Source of the DNA: Dipteris shenzhenensis
Lineage: Eukaryota; Polypodiophyta; Polypodiopsida; Gleicheniales
NCBI GenBank assembly: GCA_047967505.1
Contig: CM106539.1
Direction: 5' to 3' (one strand)
DNA: 64,000 nt
Shown here: piece after piece, positions 58,895 to 64,000 of the stretch
How positions within the stretch are numbered: the first letter of the stretch is position 1
Layout of the letters: the number at the start of each line of letters is the position of its first letter
Notes under the pieces: model-generated
Seen by the model: only the letters and a program-made list of their open reading frames with translations
Told to the model about the DNA's origin: nothing
Database searches by the model: none
Translations under genes and position numbers: made by a program

Positions 58895-59268
58895 AGGCCC
58901 ATGTGGGGGAGGTATAGAAGGTCCAAGAGAGCAAGTTAAATAATGGGGAAAGTAGGATGAGGTGGCAAGATTCCTTGTGCCAACCCTCCACTTGTCCTCC
59001 TAGAGGTTTGAACGTATTATAAAATTGGGAAGAGACCAAGGGAGCATCATAGACTTGAGATATGGGACTTGATTTATGTGGAAAAATGAGGCAAAGGGTT
59101 GTCGCACACAATTGAGAGCGAGTAACCGCCTAGCCCACATGGGAGACTTTTCCACACACACCATGCATGTGGGAGGATGCATTTATTGGGAGAGACCCCC
59201 TCTCTTGGCTATAAAAGGAGGGGGCTATTCCTTGATGTGACACGCTCATTCTTGTAAAGCCACCTATG

Positions 59269-59621
59269 TGTTGAGATATCGAGCTCCACTCACGATATGC
59301 CAGGGTGACCGTTGTGTATTTATGTCACCGACTTGTTAGCTGGAGATGCGGTTGGTACACCGCCCACGAATAATAGCTGGATGACAGCTATCCTTATCTA
59401 CTCTAGTTTGTGGCTCAGTTAGTATGCCACCTTAGTTAGTTGAGTTTGGTTTGAGACCCACATATAGGGTTCTTCTATTTTCCTTGTACTTGAGTTCTTT
59501 TGGCTTTCACAACTAAGAAGAGGAAAATAGTTTTCAGCCTCCACCTTTGTGTGTATTCCCCCATTGTGTATGTGAGAAAGCTGCAAGTGAGACTCCTTTC
59601 CTCTCTCCCACTATCTTCACA
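59269..59621 (+). repeat. Element C 5' LTR (353 bp)
   Basis: Begins TGTTGAGATATCGAGC and ends ATCTTCACA. Nearly co-linear with the B LTR at 26964-27315. Confidence 0.93.
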
Positions 59622-59633
59622 TGGTATCAGAGC
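59622..59633 (+). other. Primer-binding site of element C
   Basis: TGGTATCAGAGC directly after the LTR. Confidence 0.93.
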
Positions 59634-60164
59634 CTTGTTCGTGGTAAGGAGCTCAAGAAAGCAAACCAAGTTCGCGGTGTCCTGGTAAGAGGACCAGTGT
59701 TGCTTTCCTATTTCGAGTTTGGGAGCAAATCTTTGCAGGTAGCACAGCCAGAAGTGCAAGAGTGCATTGTCTCAGATTGAGACGCCCTTCGTGGTGTGGC
59801 GAGAGTGCAGTATATGCTACGGGATAAGGCGAAGCCCTTGGTGACTTTATTTTTCTAATTCGAGGTCATTTTGGGGCCCGTTTTGGAGGCGGAAGTTCTC
59901 CACAGGCACTCATAAAAAGGCCTTGTTTTTGCTGTGCGACCACTGTTCTGCAGGTCGGTGAAAAGTTGCCACAGAAATTGCATTGTATGCCTGTGCGTAG
60001 AGACATTGGGAGTTGCAGATTCATGCTTGTTGCCTGTTGATGCAAAATCATCACTAGGAAGTGACTATGTGGTGAAATACCACTTTCGTCAGTTTTGCAA
60101 ATCTGCCCGTGTGAGGCAAAAGCTGTGTTTTTTGGAGTGACAGAATATTTTGCAGTGTTCTGTA

Positions 60165-63100
60165 ATGGCATCTGATTCTCTTTCACAAATTGTCACTAAA
60201 AAGCTTGACAAGAACAACTTCCAGGCATGGAAGTTTAGAATGACGAATTTCTTGATGGGAAAAGGCTATTGGGAGTTCATTACAGGAAATGAAGAAGAAC
60301 CTCTTCTTCCTAATGTTCCCAATCAACAGGAAATGTAGGCATTCAAAGGATGGCATGAGAGAGCCAGTAAAGTTATGTACTGGTTGTCTATCAGTATTTC
60401 GGACTCCATGATTGTGCATATTCAGGATGCAAATACGCCAAAGGAGGCATGGGATACTTTGGCAAAAATGTACAGCACAAATACGCAAGCCAGGAAAATG
60501 CAGCTCAAACAGGAGCTGCACAATGTGCAGAGAGAAAATATGAGCATCAATGACTACCACATGAAGGTGAAGAAAATTGCGGATGCACTTGCTTCCATTG
60601 GGTCGCCAATGGATGATGACGATTTAGTTTCTGTGACCTTGAATGGTCTAGGAAAGGATTATGCACAGTTCCGGACATCCATTGCCGTCCGTGAAAAATT
60701 TCTTGATTTTGAGGAGTTGATTGCTCTTCTAATTTCTGAAGAGCAGAGAAATGGTGGTGCATCTTCTTCAGCAGGAACTTCAAAAGAAACTGTCTTCTAC
60801 TCAAATGCTGGCAGAGGTAGAGGCAGAGGTAGAGGAGGCCGATCTGCAGGCCATGGTAAAAATAAGAATATGCAGCAAATGCAAGAAAACCAGTCCTATG
60901 CAGGAGGACGTGGTAACTTTAGAGGCAGGGGGAGCCAAAGAGGTCGTGGTGGATGGCAGAGAGGCCAAAATGCAAACAGCAATGGTGAATGCTACTACTG
61001 TGGCAAAATGGGTCATATGGCTAAGGACTGCTATAAAAAGCAGAATGACATTATGAATGGAAAATTGCAGCAAGGCAATTATGCATCTTCTAGTAGGCAG
61101 GGTGATGACAGAAATGAGCATCTATTTATGGTGCAGCATATGACCAATTCTGTGACAAGTGCAGAAGAACAAAATGATGTGTGGTCTGTTGACTCAGGTG
61201 CGTCAAACCACATGACAGGTCATGCAGAATGGATGCAAGATGCAAGGAAAATGGAAAAGCCAGGATTTGTGGAGACTGGTGATGATACTGCACATCCTAT
61301 TGTGCAGATTGGTAAAATTCCTTTGTCTATGCAGGATGGGAAAAAGAAATACCTGTCCGATGTATTTCATGTCCCGAACATCACCAACAACCTGGTTTCT
61401 GTTGGTCAAATGGTTGAGCAGGGCTTGCAGGTTAGATTTAATCCTCATGGATGCTTTGTTGAGGATATGAAAAATAACGGTCGCTTGATAGCAAAAGGAA
61501 AGAAGAAGGGCAGGATGTTTACGTTGGATGCGAACATGCCTGAATTGAGTGCAGCAATGTTTGCACATGGGACCGGTGTAGTTGTAGATATTGATATCTG
61601 GCACAAACACATTGGTCATGTTAATATACAGTGACTTAAATCAATGCAAGCCCAAAATATTGTTGCAGGATTGCCTAAATTCAAGGTTGCAGAAATGCAC
61701 AAGGTTTGTGAAGCCTGTCAATTTGGGAAACAGGCAAGGAAACCTTTTCCTAGGCATGTTCAAGAGAGTAAAGGCCATTGGAATTAATCCACTCTGATGT
61801 GTGGACTACTAAAGCTGCATCTATTGGAGGCTGTCACTATTTTGTCACATTTATTGATGACTTCAGCAGAAAACTTTGGGTGTATTTTATGAAAAAGAAA
61901 AGTGAAGTGTTTGGGTACTTCAAAGCTTTCAAAGCTATGGTTGAAAAAGAAACAGGCCTGCAAATAAAATGCCTAAGGTCAGATGGAGGGGGAGAGTACC
62001 TCTCAAATGAGTTTGCAAGGTTCTTGCAGGGGAGCATGGTATAAAGCAGCAATATTCATGCAGTCATACCCCACAGCAAAATGGAATTGCAGAAAGGAAA
62101 AACAGGCATATTGGAGAGGTATCTCGGGCTATGATAAATGAAAAATATCTACCAGATTATTATTGGGCTGAAGCAAATGCTACAGCAGTTTATATAATGA
62201 ACAGGACTCCCACTGCAGCAATACATGGCATGACGCCAGAGGAGATGTATACTGGTAGCAAACCAGATATTTCTCATTTGAAAATTTTTGGTTGCATTGC
62301 CTATGTCCATGTGCCAGATGAGTTGAGGTCTAAGTTGGATCCAAGAGCTGAGAAGTGCGTCTTTATTGGTTATTCTCTACAGCAGAAAGGGTATAGATGC
62401 TATAACCCTTCTACTCGTAAGTTTACAGTGAGCAGAGATGTTGTTTTTGATGAGATGAGCAGCTGGTATAAACCAGTAAATGTGATGATTGATGTAGATG
62501 CACAAAATGGTAATGCTGCACAGAATTCACAGCAGCAATCACAAAATATCAGTGGACCTGCAGTGTCGTCTAGCAGTGGTTCACATACTTTGCCATGGAC
62601 AAGCAGATTGAGATCAAGAGAATCTCCTCAAAGCAATGCAGAGAGTGGTATGCAGGTATCACGAAAAGGAAAAGAGAAGGTAGATCAGCCCATGTTTGAT
62701 GTGAATGCAGGTCACTCTTATGTGGATGGTGAATCCAGTGGCTCAGAGCAGAGCATTGATGATGAGTTGGGTATTCCTTCTATTGTTACACCTGGAGTAA
62801 GGAAGACCAAAGATGTTTTGAGAGCACCTGGAAGTGAGCCATTTTGCACAGGTCTACCAGGGTTAGGTATCCTGTGGATAGGCTGAAATATGATGGATTT
62901 ACAGCCATTCACTATGCCTATATGGTCAAAGTGATACAGGAACCAGAACCCACTTCTTTTGAGCAAGCCATGGGAAATGAAAAATGGGAGAAAGCCATGG
63001 ATGAAGAAATGGATGCCTTGGATGCAAATGCTACATGGGAATTGGTGCCTTTGCCTAAAGACAAGAATGCAATTGACTATAAGTGGGTTTATAAGATCAA

Positions 63101-64000
63101 GCACAATGCAGATGGTTTTGTGAATAGATACAAGGCAAGATTAGTTGTCAAGGGGTATGCACAGACATATGGCATTGATTATGAAGAAACTTTCAGCCCG
63201 GTTGCAAGGATGGCAACCGTAAGAGCAGCCATTGCTATGGCCGCATCAAAGGGATGGTCTTTACATCAGATGGATGTAAAGAATGCCTTCTTGCATGGTG
63301 ATTTGCAAGAAGAGGTCTTTACGGAGCAGCTAGCAGGTTATGTTCATGCTATTCATCCTGAGTTTGTTTGCAGGTTAAAGAAAGCCTTGTATGGCTTGAA
63401 GCAAGCACCTAGAGCATGGTCTGACAAGATAGGACAGTATCTTGTCACTATTGGCTTTCAGATTTCCAAGGCAGATTTCTCACTCTATGTGAGAAAAACA
63501 GAGAAAGGGATTATGCTGCTTGTCATTTATGTTGATGATTTGAATCACAGGTGATAGTGATAAAGATATCCTTCATGTGAAAATGCTATTGAGGCAGAAG
63601 TTTGAGATGAAGGATTTGGGAGAGCTGTGTTATTTCTTGGGCATTGAGGTGATTAGATCACCAAGTGGGATACAGCTCTTGCAGAGGCAGTATGGATTGG
63701 ACATGCTGTCCAAATATGGGATGACAGGCTGTAAGCATATTTCAGTTCCTTTGGAGCAGAATGTGAAGCTGAGCGCAGATGCAGGTGAGCTTCTGGAAGA
63801 CCTTACTATGTACAAACGCATAGTAGGAAGTTTGATTTACATGACTATTACCAGGGCAGATTTGAGCTATGCGCTGTTGGGTTGGTAAGTCAGTTTATGC
63901 AAGCTCCAAGGAAACCGCATTTGGATGCGGCTAGACGCATACTCAGGTATGTGAAGTCCACATTGCAGTATGGACTATTTTATGAGGCTGGGGTTCAGAT
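60165..64000 (+). pseudogene. Element C gag-pol, frameshifted
   Basis: Starts MASDSLSQIV at 60165. TAG at 60336 breaks gag; the frame then stays open to TGA at 61632, covering the RG-rich stretch, zinc knuckle (CYYCGKMGHMAKDC) and protease (VDSGASNH). Integrase follows with a one-base loss near 61770 and a two-base gain near 62033. The linker has a one-base loss near 62840. RT keeps [13 protein letters not shown] and IYVDD, but two bases are lost directly after YVDD (about 63542). A further gain lies near 63870 before the RNase H start. The TGA at 61632 stands where B2 has CGA. Inactive. Confidence 0.93.

Larger units (their letters stand above)
53067..59268 (+). repeat. LTR-like repeat F, split by element D
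   Basis: Starts TGTTATGGATAAAT just where repeat E copy 2 breaks off. After removing element D the halves 53067-53405 and 58895-59268 join to about 710 bp. A promoter-like CTATAAAAGGAGG lies near 59211, as expected inside an LTR. It is interrupted or ended at 59268 by element C. No coding region of its own is seen. Confidence 0.5.
59269..64000 (+). mobile_element. Copia element C, runs off the right edge
   Basis: LTR (59269-59621), PBS, leader, gag, protease, integrase, RT and the start of RNase H in one orientation. It is the same family as B1 and B2. It lies head-to-head with element D, 374 bp away. A possible left target site is CTATG (59264-59268), but the right end is outside the window. 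Confidence 0.93.

Overview
The window is plant nuclear DNA. Two intron-rich plant genes, Ty1/copia, Ty3/gypsy-like, LINE and CACTA relics, and degenerate TTTAGGG-type repeats all point to a vascular plant with a large, repeat-rich genome. I cannot name the species. Only two ordinary genes look intact in 64 kb.

Layout. 1-3820: the 5' half of a decayed Ty1/copia element on the minus strand (element A). 3821-9460: non-coding, with a telomere-like tract and a possible MITE. 9461-12478 (+): a complete ten-exon gene for cytosolic non-phosphorylating glyceraldehyde-3-phosphate dehydrogenase (GAPN, 496 aa, catalytic residues present). 12479-16091: non-coding with small tandem duplications. 16092-20884 (-): a gene for an atypical E2F/DEL cell-cycle repressor with two DNA-binding domains; ten exons are resolved to the base and the 3' coding part is partly resolved. 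Upstream of it lie a 126-bp tandem array and, at 23735-24297, a decayed inverted copy of the gene's promoter, first exon and start of intron 1.

24833-34632: two head-to-tail copia copies of one family (B1, B2) sharing a single LTR. B2 is split by an older copia element (30360-34203, minus) with a perfect 5-bp target-site duplication. B2 then ends abruptly in a 2.4-kb purine-rich satellite carrying perfect palindromes (34633-37025). 37641-42419: a decayed CACTA (En/Spm) transposon with a TNP2-type transposase. 42420-44375: the RT-RNase H half of a copia element whose LTR matches element A. 44380-52090: relics, namely a gypsy-like integrase tail, a coiled-coil ORF with six stops, an unrecognised multi-exon gene, LINE reverse-transcriptase pieces and a worn copia pol. 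52838-64000: a nest of insertions. One LTR holds a second LTR, which is split by a young, complete copia element (D, 53406-58894, minus, TSD AGGCC) and followed directly by another copia (C, plus) that runs off the window.

The main observations are: (1) the palindromic purine satellite inside a copia RT gene; (2) a strong bias for premature stops to be TAG where sister copies have CAG, or TGG in a CTGG context, as expected from deamination of CHG-methylated cytosines in silenced transposons; (3) the captured DEL promoter/exon-1 fragment beside an LTR; and (4) two relic ORFs of unknown identity at 46-49 kb.
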